Assembly: GCA_001414485.1 (NCBI GenBank)
Contig: LLEY01000045.1
Location: 186,001-250,000 of the forward strand
Source of the DNA: Calycina herbarum
Taxonomy: Eukaryota > Ascomycota > Leotiomycetes > Helotiales > Pezizellaceae
DNA: 64,000 nucleotides
Reading direction: 5' to 3'
The notes beneath the pieces were generated by a model. That model saw only the letters and a program-made list of their open reading frames with translations, was not told the origin of the DNA and searched no databases. Shown one piece after another: positions 47,426 to 59,898 of this stretch. A program made the translations under genes and the position numbers. Each line of letters opens with the position of its first letter. Position 1 is the first letter of the stretch.

Positions 47426-49285
47426 ACGTATATATATAGCGAACCGGCTAAACAAGCGAACCGGCTAAAACCCCGCGCCTCTACTATATCTCTACTAAAT
47501 ATTAAATTTCTCTATAATAAATAATACCTTAGAAAAATAACGAAAGCCGGTTAGTCTTAGCTATCTAGGCTATGTAAAAAGACCTAAATTTACGTACTCG
47601 AGCTGCTACGAGGACCTATTCTATAGATTACTAGAAGCTAGGTCGACGTTTACTTAGTATACCTTTATAACGTGATATTCTAGCTAATTTACAGAAAATA
47701 ACCGAGCTAGAGGAATCAGTACTTGTTTAATATATCCTCGACCTAGCTATAAAAGGATTTCCTCCGTAGATATCTATAGTTAAGGATATAGTAAATCGAC
47801 TTCTTAAAGCACGCGACGCGCTACGCGTTAGAACGTGTTAGGCTTCTAACTTTGTTAAGCGCTGCTTAGAACTTCAGACACGCTTCTAACGAAAATACAA
47901 CTACTAGAGAGCTAAGTACGAAGACCTAGAAGTTATTCATAGCTGGTTTAAGCTTATACGAAGTATAGTAGCGAAGTACGGAATCTATAATATAGATATC
48001 TATAACTTTAATAAGACCGGGTTTATAATAGACGTTATCTTAACTACGATAGTTATTATAAGCTTAGAAGGACGTGTAAGAGTAAAAAGAGTATAGCCTA
48101 GTAATCGGGAATAGGTTATAGTAATCTAGGGGGTTAATACCTAAGGCTAGAGTATTCTACTATTTATAATTATTACTACGAAAAATCATCTCGCTTCTTA
48201 GTACTAAAACAGTAGATTTCTACCTAACTAGGTAATTACTATTACTAAAAATAGTTAGATAATAAATAAGAAAGGTATAGATTAGATTTAATATTTTAAG
48301 AAGTATACTAAGTTCTAATCTATTAGTAGTTATCGCTTATTAGTCCTCGACGGCTATAAAAGCTACTACTCTAACGAGTTTAAGAAATACTATAAGGAAA
48401 ATAACATTATTACTCTTTATATACTTGCTTATTCTTCTTATATACTCTAGCTACTCGACGTTAGCTGTTTTAGCTCTTTAAAAAAGATATATAGTTAGTA
48501 AATTAAAGATATAATATAGGCTTAGATTATCTATATTACTAAGAATAATTTCTTTTCTACCTTCTACGCTATATTTAATATTATAATAATAGAAAGTAAT
48601 ATCCGAGGAGGGTTCTAAGAGGCTAGGCTTCTTCTATTCGACTTAGAAAGTGTGATTTCTATACTTAATCTTAAGCTAAAGACGTCAACGTCTCTAAACT
48701 CCCCCCTGTGTTCCGCTTAGCCTTAGGTTTCCTAGACACTAAATAACTCTACTAAAGCCTTATTATAGACTATATTTATTAAAGATCGAATTTCCCGCTA
48801 CTAAAGTAGCTCTCTAACCTCTATTTACGAGGCTATTAACTAGTTTATAAAGAGTATATCAAAAGTAATATACTAGATAGTACTATTAAAAGCTAAGAAC
48901 TAGAGACTTCGACAAGTAAATAAAGTACTAAGTAAGCGCTATAGAGCTAAAAAAACACGTCTATAGTAAAGAGAATCACTTAGCTAATAGGAAGCGTAGG
49001 ACCTACAGGATAATAGAGACGTTAGTAAGCAGGTAATATAGGAAATAAAGAGAAGTAGTAGTCGGAAGCCGAGAGAAGAATCACGTATATAGCGCTATAG
49101 CAACTACGGAGAGACTAGTTATAATACGTGTACCTGTAATATTATAGAAGAAGTATCTAAGGAAGAGATTTCTAAGTAGTTTTAATTAATTAGAGGCGTT
49201 GTAGTAGAGTTACTCTAATTTTAATCGCGAGCGTAGAAAATTTTAGCCGGTTCGCTTATTTAGCCGGTTCGCTATATATACACGT
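47426..49285 (+). mobile_element. Pogo-4 (Fot1/pogo), best preserved
   Basis: 1,860 bp, inverted repeats ACGTATATATATAGCGAACC and complement, TA duplications at 47424-47425 and 49286-49287, inserted in Gypsy-D. The plus strand reads a nearly complete transposase from about 47535 to 49190: N-terminal helix-turn-helix (Leu-Val-Leu-Ala-Ile-Gln-Ala...), CENP-B-like segment, the Ile-Tyr-Asn-Phe-Asn-Lys-Thr-Gly-Phe block (Asp/Glu expected) near 47995-48020, Asn-Arg-Glu near 48104, Leu-Val-Leu-Asp-Gly-Tyr near 48335, a basic C-part and a Cys-rich tail near 49087-49140. The stops present are TAG/TAA. It has kept many CG steps and is less mutated than the host element. Confidence 0.95.
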
Positions 49286-51705
49286 TATCTAAACAGTGTT
49301 CTTTAATATTGATTTTTATTAGAATAGTTTACTAATTAATAATCCTATTCTAGTATATAACGTCTGTTCTATTAACTATCCTTAGATAGTATAGCCTTAT
49401 ATTTTTAATTAAGATATTTAGCTTCTTTAAAGCTATTAGAGAAAGGAAATTACCTATTACTCTAGAGTTAACTAAGACTCGGAGTTCCTTCTCTCTAATC
49501 TTTACTATTACTACGAGTTACTATTCTTCTATAGTAGTGTAAATTTCTAGTTTAATATAATAAACCTTAAATCTTTGTTTACTAGTATCTTCTCTTAGAG
49601 AGCTTAGGAAAAATATTATCTTTTTATTATCGGAAAAGGCTATCTTATATATTAAACCGTCTTCTATAGTTCTCTTAGGTTCTAGAAGTGTTTCTATAAA
49701 ACATTTCTTAGTTAACTAGTCTAATATAGTACGTAGTTTATACTAAACCTATTTAATAGTTACTTTATATAAGATTTCAGCGACTTATCTCTCGTCTCTT
49801 ATAAGTTAGTAAAATTCCTAGATTAATATAGCCTAGAGGTTTACTTAAATAATCTTAAATATTCGCTAATCTCCTAATCCTTTAAATAATATAGTAATTT
49901 CTTTTTCTACTTTTAATATCTAATATTTCTTATTAATTACTAAACTATAATCTTAACTAGGTAGATAGATAATAATATCTAACTTTAGATATCTATTATA
50001 CTTATCGAATCTCTCTAGATAAGACTACTACTATTTAGTAGTATTATCTTTTAAAGTAGTAACTATCTATATATCTCTCTTCTCTAGATAGTTATTAAAT
50101 ACTACCTACTTAGGTCTAGGTTTCTTAAATTCGATACTTTCTCTTCTAGTTATAGAGCTAACTATAGTTACTCGGTCCTGGTTATTCCGTACTATTATAT
50201 AGGTAGTTAAGATAGTAAGTGTAATTCCTTAAGTAGAATATACGCTCTAAAAGTCAGGTTTCTAGCTTTCTATATATATCTATCTATTTCCTCTCTCGAA
50301 GGTTCTAATAAATACCTATATCTCTTCTTATTCTAGTTTATATATTCTAGGATCTACCTCTAATAAGTTAGATACTAACTCTAATAATTCTAATAATTCT
50401 AATAAACTTATTAATAACGATAATTTATATTCGACTTATAGTAGTACTCTCTGTTCCTAAGTAGAGCGTATATTATAATATATCTTAAGAAGCGGGTTAC
50501 TATTATCGTTAGTATTCTATACTCTATCTGTTTAAGCTCTAAGTTTCTTATTATACTCGATTTATTTATTTAGCTATAGATTTATAGTGTCTATTACTAT
50601 ATCTAAGGTATCTATCTTAATCTATATACTATATTCTCTAGCTTTAAGCTCGTCGTTTATAAGCTCGATCTTATTAAGTAGAGCTACTTTCTTTCGAATA
50701 GTAGCGTTAATCTATCTCTTCTCTTTAAAGTCTTTCTTCTTATTATACTTATTTACTCTATAACTAGAGAGGCTACAGTTATAATATAAGTTCTACTCGC
50801 GTCGATGATTTCACTTCTTCTAAGAAAGTCCTTCTTTCTTTAGAAAGATTCTTTTCTATATAGTATTTACCTTCTTACTATATTTATTAGTATAAGAGTA
50901 TTTCTACTTTTCTAACCTCTTACTCTTTTCTTTATATTTTAGATTACTTTTCTTAAATTTATATAAACGATTATCTAACTAAATAACTTCTTCTCTTATA
51001 TCTATAATAGTTTAGAACTATATATTCTATTTAGCTATTTTCTTATAAATATATATTTTTAATCCTCTATAGAAAAGTTCTATAAGAGCGATAGTATTCT
51101 AATCTATTCTATTTCTATAACGTTAGAATTTATTAGTATAATCTATTACTAATCTAGTTTAGTATAAATCTAAAAGCTTCTATATAGTAGTCTAGATTAT
51201 ATCGAAGTCTCTAAAGACTTTTTAAATAGTTGTTTTAAAACCTCTCTAAGATTTAAATATAATTTTAGTTAACTCTATCTTTTTATTCTTATCCTCGTTT
51301 TTAAAGAAGTCTTCTAAATATAGCTAAGCCTATTCTAATACTAATTCTCTAAGATAGGAGATAGCGAAGATAGTTTATAAGTTATAATCGCCTTTGAATT
51401 TGTCTAAGTTAAAGTTAAAGTAGATGTCTATTTAAAGAAGAAATAAGTTAAGTCTCTTATACTTTCTATAATATATGTCTAGTATCTTAACTTTAATAGA
51501 TTTAAGTACTTCGACCTTATAAAGCTCGGGAGCGTCCGGTATACTAATATTATTATTATCTTTAGCTAGTTATATACTAGTAGACGTTCCTCTAATAGTA
51601 CTTTCTAATATTATAGCGATATTAGCTTAACTAGTATTTAAGCTAGTAGTAGCAGCGGGGGTTGCTAGAGCTATAGCGACTGAACTCCTAAGTAGGTATT
51701 TAAAG

Positions 51706-52168
51706 TATAACGAAACTTAAATAAACTAAACAAAGGTAACTAAGTCTCGGTAGTTAGTATATACGTAAGAAGTATAGATACACTAGATTATTTACTTAGA
51801 AGTGAACTTATTACTTATATTAAAGATATTAAATAAGATAATAAGATTAATAACTAAGTTAAGTACAAAGCTTCTATCTAATAGTAGACGTACTAGTCTT
51901 ATATAAAGCCTTCGTTCTCTAAGTATATTATCTATATCGCTTATATCGCTTATATCGCTCGCGATTAGAGCGATTAGAGCGATATAGGCGATTACGTTAT
52001 ATAACTACACGTGACTTTTAATAGTCTTATAATAGTAAGATTCTAAAACTCTTAAATACCTTTTATATTACTAATTCTCTTCTATATTACCTTCTATTCC
52101 TAGATATTATATCTTATTCTATTAGAACGCTATCTAGACTACTTACTACGTAACCGTGATTCGTAATA
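51706..52168 (-). repeat. Gypsy-D 5' LTR
   Basis: 463 bp, outer end CGTGATTCGTAATA. U3 contains three direct then three inverted ATCGCT motifs at about 51933-51990, and CACGTG near 52009. It lies head to head with the Gypsy-E LTR. Confidence 0.9.
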
Positions 52169-53510
52169 GATAAGTAGTCTAGATAGCGCTCTAATAGAAT
52201 AAGATATAAGTATCTAGGAAAGAGAAGGTAATATAAGAGAAAGTCTAGAAGTATATAGTATTTAAGAACTTTAGAATCTTACTATTAGAGTTATATTAGA
52301 AGCACGTAACCTCGGTTACCTTAGAGCTTATATAAGCTCGCTTTAGAGCTTAGGATACTAAGAATCTAGTAAGGATTCTTAAGATTAGAAAAGATCTAGA
52401 AGAGAACGAAGGTTCTATATATACTAGCACGTCTACTGTCTAGATAGAAGCTTCGTACTTAACTTTAGTTATTAATCTTATTATCTTATTTAATATCTTT
52501 GATATAAGTAATAAGTTCACTTCTAAGTAAATAATCTAGCGTATCTATACTTCTTACTTATATACTAACTTTTAAGACTTAGTTATCTTTATTTAAGTTT
52601 ATTTAAGTTTTATTATACTTTAAATACTCTGCTTAGAAGTTCAGCCGTTATAGCTCTAGTAACCCTCGCTGCTACTACTAGCCTAAATACTAGTTAAGTT
52701 AATATTATAAGAATATTAGAAAGTGCTACTAGAGGAACGACTACTAGTATATAACTAGCTAAGAATAATAACAACGTTAGTATACTAGACGCTTCTAAAC
52801 TATATAAAGTTAAAGTACTTAACTCTATCAAAGTTAAGATACTAGATATATATTATAAGAAGTATAAGGAACTTAATTCGTTTCTTCTCTAAATAGATAT
52901 CTACTTTAACTTTAATATTAATAAATTCGAAGGTAATTATAACTTATAATCTATCTTTACTATCTTCTACCTTAGAGGATTAGTATTAGAATATACTAAG
53001 CTATATTTAGAGAACTTCTTTAGAAACAAGGATAAAGACAGATCTATAGAGATAACTAAGGTTATATTTAAATCTTAGAGAGGATTTAAAGTAACTATTT
53101 AAAAAGTCTTTAAAGACTTCGATATAATCTAAACTACTATATATAAGTTATTAGATTTATACTAAACTAGATTAGTAATAGATTATACTAATAAATTCTA
53201 ACGTTATAAGATATAATTAAGATAAAATACTATTATACTTATAAAACTCTTTTATAGAGGATTGAAAATATATATTTATAAGGAAATAACTAAATAGAAT
53301 ATATAGTTTTAAACTATTATAAGTAGAATAGAAAAGGTTGTTTAGTTAGATAACTATCTATATAAATTTAGAAAGAGTAACCCTAGATATAAGAAGAAGA
53401 GTAAGAGGTTAAGAAAGTAGAAGTATACTTATACTAATAAGTATAGTAAGAAAATAAATACTATATAGAAGAAAACCTCTCTAGAAAGGAACGGACTTTC
53501 CTAGAAGGAA

Positions 53511-54159
53511 CCTAGGCTAGATTCTACGAAGCTAGCTTAGTACCTTTTAATCTCTAAGCTATAATATTAAAGCTTAATATCCGATTACGAACTTCTACAT
53601 CTACTAGACCCCTCGTAACCTAACTAACGCTCTTTTGTAAACAACTTTAGTTAAGAATCGTATTTTACGCTATTAAGAAAGCTTACTAACCTCTATTTTC
53701 AAGACTATAGCTATATTAGCAAAGAGTATAAAGCTATTAGCTTATAAGATAACTTTGTTATTAGCCGAAGTCTAGACTCTTTATAAGGTAAATAAAGTAC
53801 TTAGTAAGCGCTGTAGAGCTAAAAAGACTCGGGTCTGTTAAGAAGGTACACTTACTATAGAGGAATATATAAGACGTATTAGCTTAAAAGGAGGTAGAGA
53901 AACAGACTCGACATAATAAGCGTTCTAAGAGAGATAGGTAAAATAAGAGGTAAACCTCTAGGCGACGGTGTAGTACTTATAGAAAGACTGGTTATAATAT
54001 ACGAACTTGTTAAGAGGTTATAGATATATTTAGTTTATTAGATTCTAAGTAGTTTTAATTAATATTATTTATTATAGTTAACTAATCGAATATTAAAGTA
54101 GTAGAGTAGAGAGAAAGTATACTACTTAGTAATATACGCTACTCGGTAATAAACCACGT
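53511..54159 (+). mobile_element. 3' remnant of a pogo element inside Gypsy-E
   Basis: Only the C-terminal part of a pogo transposase and the right inverted repeat (ending AAACCACGT at 54159, followed by TA) remain. A Cys-rich knuckle reads at about 53970-54020. The left half of the pogo and about 2 kb of Gypsy-E are missing together, so one deletion removed both. Confidence 0.8.
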
Positions 54160-57049
54160 TATAGTATAGAGAATTTATAGGATTATTTAAGAATCTAGAG
54201 AATATACGTACTCTTTCTAAATACTAGCTATAGAATTATAAGATTAAATTAAAGAAGAATTATAACCTTAGAAAGTAGAAGCTTTAACTATATAGTCGGA
54301 ATAACCTAGCTCTATTAGAAGAGTACGTCTAATAAGAAATAAAGAAGAGTTATATTTAAAAATTAGAATTACCTATCTCTTTAAATATACTTATTATTAA
54401 GAAGAAGAATAACCTAAATAGACGAGTATATATTAATTATAAAGAAGTAAATAATATAATAATTAAGAACGCTTATCTATTACTAATAAGCTAATACTTA
54501 TAAGACAAGTTAGACTAAGTAAAGAGATTTATAAAACTTAATTAATAAAACGTCTATAGCTTAATTAGGATCAAAGCTAGCTATGAATAGAAGACCGCGT
54601 TTGTCTTACTATTAAGACTTTATAAGTATATAGTAATATTATTTAGTTTAACTAATATACTAGCTACTTATTAGAGATAGAATAATAATATTCTAGAAGA
54701 TCTTCTAGGAGTAACTATTATATATTATCTAGATAATATGTTAATCTTCTTAGAAATAGAGAAAGAATATAAAGGATATATTAAAGAAGTACTATAGTAA
54801 CTTACGAAAGTAGACTCTTGTTTAGAACTTTTAAAGTACGAATTTAGAGTCACTTATACACTCTTTCTTAGATAAGTGTTTAGCTTAAGAAGAATAGAAA
54901 TAGATCTAGAAAAGATCCGCGTAGTTATTAAATAGGAATTACTAAAGAACGTTAAAGACGTATAATTCTTTCTTAGATTTATAAACTTCTATTATCTATT
55001 TATTAAGAATTACTTAAAGATTATAAAACCGATATTAACTCTAACTAGAAAAGCTATAGCTTTTATCTAGAATAATAATATAGAGAAAGCTTTTTAAGAA
55101 ATTAAAAGCTAGTTTATAGAAGAACTAATTCTATATAACTATAATTATAAAAAACCTAGTATAATTAAAACAGATACCTTAGATATAGTAGTAGAAGCTA
55201 TATATCTATAATAAAATAAGACAGGAAAGCTTATATCTATAGTATATTTCTTAAAAACATTTAACGTAGTATAGTAGAATTATAGTATTTACGATAAGAA
55301 ACTAATAGCTATTATTCTAGCTATTAAAGAGTAGAGAATTTACCTCTAAGGTATAATATACCTAGTAACAGTGCTTACTAATTATCTAAATTTAAAAACA
55401 TTTACTATAACTAAGGAACTTATTACTAGACGCCTAGCTAGATAGTCTAAAACCTTAGTAGAATTTAAATTAATTATTTAATATATTAGTAGTATAAGTA
55501 ATACTCGAGCTAATACTCTTAGTCGAACACCAGGTTATAAGAAAAATAAGAAGTATATTAATATAGTAATATTAAAGTATAATAGAAATAGTAACCTAGT
55601 ACTAATAGTTTATAAGATTATAGTACTAGGAAAAGCTAATCTATAAAAGAATAAAATCTAGAATACTTAGGAAAAAGAACAACCTTAGATACTTTAGAAA
55701 GAATAAAACTATAAAGACAAGTATAAGAAAGAAAAACTTTAGATTTCTAACTTATATATAAAAGAATTTATTTAAGAATACTATATAGTACTAGTATATA
55801 GATATTAGAGAGTTCGTAGAACTCTCTAGTAGATAAAATAATACTACTATATTAATTAATTATCTATAATAGTTAAGAAAGTAATAGTAGAGTATAATAC
55901 CTATACCTAGAATAAAGCTTCTTATTATATACTATATAGATAGATAGGTACTACTCTAATACTATAAATACCTTAGAAATCGATCTCTTAAGATTTTATT
56001 ATTAAATTACTAAAATCTAAGAATCTAATAATAAAAGTCGAATACGATTTAATTCTAGTTATTATAAAACAGCTTATAAAGTATATAATTCTAGTATTAT
56101 ATTTAGAATCAAGTATAGCTAAGGAACTAGTATTTATATTCCTAAAAGAAGTAGTTTTAAGATATAAACTACTAGAAGAAATACTCTTAGATAGAGATAA
56201 ACTCTTTACTTCTAAATTTTAGATTACTTTTATAGAATAACTAAGTATAAAAAGAAAGCTATTAACAGCTTTTTACTTATAAATAAATAGAGGAAACAAA
56301 TATATAAATCAAGTAGTTAAGATATACCTTCGTTATTATATAAATTACTAGTAAAATAATTAAGTAGAACTACTACTTTTAATATAGTTTATCTATAATA
56401 GTTTAGTAATAGAAATAACACTTATTATACTATTCTACGCTAACTTCAGATATAAATTAGTAGTATATCGAGAACTATTATCTACGACTATTAATAACTA
56501 GTTTACTTATATTCAAGTCTTAAAAATCAAGGGATTATATAAAGAACTTATAATTTATAGCTAAAAGGAATATATACTACTATAATAAACGACATAGTTA
56601 AGAGCTAATACTAAAAGAGAGAGATAAAGTTTACTTAGTATAAAAAAACATCGATATAAAAAGACTAAGTAATAAACTAGATTATAAAAAACTAGAACTA
56701 TTTAAAATTAAATAAGTTAAGAGACTTTTAAACTATAAACTAGTACTACTAAAAACTATAAACATCTATCTAGTATTCTATATATCCTTACTTAAACTAG
56801 TACTACTAGTAGCGTTACTAGCTCTAATTATAGAAATTCAACTAGTAAACCTAAATACTAAGTATAAAGTTAAGAGGATTCTTAACTATAGACTTATTAG
56901 AGAATAAGTTAAGTACTTAATTAAATAGTTAGAATACTTATATTTAGAAAATATATAAGAACTTAAGAGAAGTCTTAACTATTGTTTAGAGGAACTTTAG
57001 AAGTTCTACTACTAAAATCTAGATCTGCCTATATAATATAGTTAGAAGA

Positions 57050-57180
57050 GGTTAAAACTAGGGAATAAGAAGGTAGAGTTAGAGGCTGCCGCTTCTCTTC
57101 TTTTCCTCTCTTTCTTCTCTGTCTTTTCCTTTTCCTTAGTAGTATCAAGTTTGTCTAAAGTCTTTAGCCTACGCCGGAGT
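57050..57180 (-). pseudogene. Antisense Lys/Glu-rich frame in Gypsy-E
   Basis: Opposite to pol and just after the chromodomain region, the minus strand reads a Leu-Asp-Lys-Leu-Asp segment followed by about 20 mostly charged residues (Lys, Glu, Arg) and an Ala/Ser tail. Position and pattern match the antisense frame 40064-40490 of Gypsy-C. Confidence 0.5.
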
Positions 57181-57611
57181 ATATCTATACCTCTAGTATA
57201 AAGCTTCTATTACTATCTCTCTAGTTTATAAACCCGGGCTAAACTAACTATAGCTACCTTGAAAGCTATATCTTATTTAAATTTTAAATAATTCTTCTTA
57301 AGCTAGATGTTTTAAAGGTTATCTATAGATACTTTAAGAGTATTATACTTAATTCTATAATATATATATTCTCTATATCTTTAGAACTTACTATTTAAAA
57401 CAAAGTATTTCTTATAATAGCAACGATAGTTTAAACAGAGTATAATAAGAGAAGAGTTATAAGTTTTTATTATTTTATAAAAAAGAATACATTGTTTATA
57501 TTTAAGAGTTTTTATATTTATATTAAAAGGAAGAAAGACTACTAGCTATCTAAATAATATTTCTTAGGTTATACTTAAGCGTAGGGACACGCTAGTCTAA
57601 GAAGGGGATAG

Positions 57612-58061
57612 TGTTATAAATTATATAAAGACGTAATAAGTAGTCTAGATAGTACTCTAATAGGATAAAGTATAAGTATCTAGGAAAGAGAAGGTAATAT
57701 AAGAGAAAGTCTAGAAGTATATAGTATTTAAAAACTTTAGAATCTTACTATTAGAGTTATATTAGAAGTACGTAACCTCGGTTACCTTAGAGCTTAGAAT
57801 ACTAAGAATCTAGTAAGGATTCTTAGGATTAGAAAAGATCTAGAAGAGAACGAAGGTTCTATATATACTAGTACGTCTACTATCTAGATAGAAGCTTCGT
57901 ACTTAACTTTAGTTATTAATCTTATTATCTTATTTAATATCTTTGATATAAGTAATAAGTTTACTTCTAAGTAAACAACCTAGCGTATCTGTACTTCTTA
58001 CTTATATACTAACCTTCGAGACTTAGTTACCTTTGTTTAAGTTTGTTTAAGTTTCGTTATA
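57612..58061 (+). repeat. Gypsy-E 3' LTR
   Basis: 450 bp, TGTTATAAATT...CGTTATA. Compared with the 5' LTR it lacks about 21 bp near a TTAGAGCTTA repeat. Confidence 0.9.
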
Positions 58062-58168
58062 AATAGAAAGAGTATATTTAGAAGTATAAATATATTCTAT
58101 AGTAGATTAATTTCGTAGTTAAGTAAGAAGTAACGTTTAGTATTAACCTCGAGTTATAAATTAGAATA

Positions 58169-58592
58169 ACGTAGTTTACTACCGAGCGGATTATATCACC
58201 GAGCGAATCACTGAAAACATATATAAAAAACGTCTATACGTAACCGTATACGTCTTATACTAATAGAGTTAGAGTTATTAAACTTTTAAAATAAGATCTC
58301 TATATTATAAGATTTATAAATTTCTATTTTCTATCTTATAATACTTTATATTTAAGAAGCTATTAATAAAAAAGAAAAATATAGAGATTATTTAGCTTCT
58401 AACTTTTATATCTTATTAACTATTAGTATTATAAGTTTGAAATTTCTATAGAACTTTATTTTAAATATAAAAAGCTTAACTCTAAAATTTTAGCGTTTTT
58501 AATAAAGAATTAAGTAAAAAGCACAGACGTTTTTTATATATATTTCTTAGTAATCCGCTTAGTAATATAATCCGCTTAGTAGTTAACTACGT
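58169..58592. mobile_element. Pogo-type MITE
   Basis: 424 bp with inverted repeats ACGTAGTTTACTACCGAGCG and (right end, reverse complement) ACGTAGTTAACTACTAAGCG; TA duplications at 58167-58168 and 58593-58594. AT-rich core without coding frame. The TIR doublet has the same 17-bp period as the autonomous pogo copies, which suggests they could mobilise it. Confidence 0.85.
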
Positions 58593-58770
58593 TATATTAT
58601 ACTTATATTATATTCTAAGTAAGAATAATAGCTTAGATAAATTCTATAAAATCTTAACTTAGTAAAGTATATAAGAGAAAGTCTCTAGCTTATTTAGATA
58701 TATAATAATAACTAAGATATAATTATACTTACTTAAAATACTTACTTAAATAAATAATTAAAGTATATTA

Positions 58771-59896
58771 ACGTGTTTTATAAGCGAGCTAGCTATATAA
58801 GCAAGCTAGCTACTTTTTAAACTTTATAATAATTATTAACTTCTAGTTATATTATCTCTACTAAATAATACCTAAATGTCTTCTAACGAAAACAAGATTA
58901 ACTTAGCTATCTAAGTACTTGAAAACGACGTGTTAATTATCTAACAAAGCGCTGCGAAGGCTTATAATATCTCTCGATCTACTATTTTAAGCTAATACGC
59001 TGGAATCTAACTAAGACGCGATTATAAGCCTAATTCGAAGAAACTTACGAAGCTAGAGAAGAAGGTAATAATTAGGTATATATTAAAGTAGGATTTAAGA
59101 GAGTTTTCGTCTATAAAGAATATAGTACGAGATATAGCTAATAACTTACTAAAGGAGTATAATAGATAGCCTGTAGATAGGAACTAGCTAGACAACTTTA
59201 TTCAGCGTATATCTAAGCTAAAAACTCGATAGAGTCGTTCTTATAATTATTAGCGAGCTTTAACTAAAGATCCGTAGATTATTAGCTTATAGTTTACACT
59301 TATATAGTTATTTAAAGATAAATATAGTATTATAGACGAGGATATATATAATTTCAACGAGACCGGTTTTATAATAAGTGTTATATTATCTTAGCTTATT
59401 ATTATAAGTCTAGAGATATATAGAAGACGTAAAAAAGTTTAGCTAGGTAATCGCGAATAAGTTATAGTTATTTAAGAAGTTAATATAATAGGTTAGATAA
59501 TAGTATTAATATAGAAAGAAATTATAGATCTTCGTAAGATAACTAAGTATAAGAGTTATAAAAGGAAATATATTCAGAGTTAAAAGATATTAATAGTAGA
59601 GAAGGTAATTAGTTTAATTACTCTTATAGAAAATAGTAATTAGAAGAGTAGTAGAGAGATAAAAAAGAAGGTTTAGATAGAGAGATACTATAGGCGTTAT
59701 AGTAAAATTAGATATAATTCTCGTACTTATTAAATAGAAATAGTAGATACTAAAAATAGTAATAACTCTAAATAATCTTATAGTATCTTATATAATATAA
59801 TAGCTTATTCTAGTATTAAGTAATTTATATTTAAAAATAAGTTATTTAGAAAAGTAGCTAGCTCGCTTATATAGCTAGCTCGCTTATAAAACACGT
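58771..59896 (+). mobile_element. Pogo-5 (Fot1/pogo) with internal deletion
   Basis: 1,126 bp, inverted repeats ACGTGTTTTATAAGCGAG and complement, TA duplications at 58769-58770 and 59897-59898. The plus strand gives the N-terminal transposase including Tyr-Asn-Phe-Asn-Glu-Thr-Gly-Phe (about 59350) and Leu-Gly-Asn-Arg-Glu (about 59445). It then jumps near 59510 to the basic C-terminal tail, so about 700 bp of the catalytic core are missing. Related to pogo-3 but with a different second half of the terminal motif. Confidence 0.88.
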
Positions 59897-59898
59897 TA

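Larger units (their letters stand above)
30560..52168 (-). mobile_element. Gypsy-D: Ty3/Gypsy chromovirus, 3' end lost, host of a nest
   Basis: Minus-strand relative of Gypsy-A. The 5' LTR is 51706-52168. Going left: gag (about 51120-51700), knuckle near 50770-50810, protease/RT region (46832-50100), then RT, RNase H and integrase (30560-33057). The chromodomain, accessory region and 3' LTR are missing, because the element is cut at 30560 by the truncated retrotransposon. It is interrupted by solo LTRs (30925-31121, 31556-31866), the Copia element (33063-46826) and pogo-4 (47426-49285). Its sequence resumes in register after each. Heavily RIP-mutated. Confidence 0.88.
52169..58061 (+). mobile_element. 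Gypsy-E: Ty3/Gypsy chromovirus with internal deletion
   Basis: Plus strand; 5' LTR 52169-52617 (lacks about the first 25 bp), 3' LTR 57612-58061. Gag runs to about 53510, where a pogo remnant replaces the knuckle-to-protease interval; the polymerase resumes at 54160. RT has Tyr-Leu-Asp-Asn near 54727, integrase is about 55960-56330, the chromodomain about 56865-56960, and a purine tract precedes the 3' LTR. RIP stops throughout. No target duplication was found, because the left end is fused to the Gypsy-D LTR. Confidence 0.88.
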
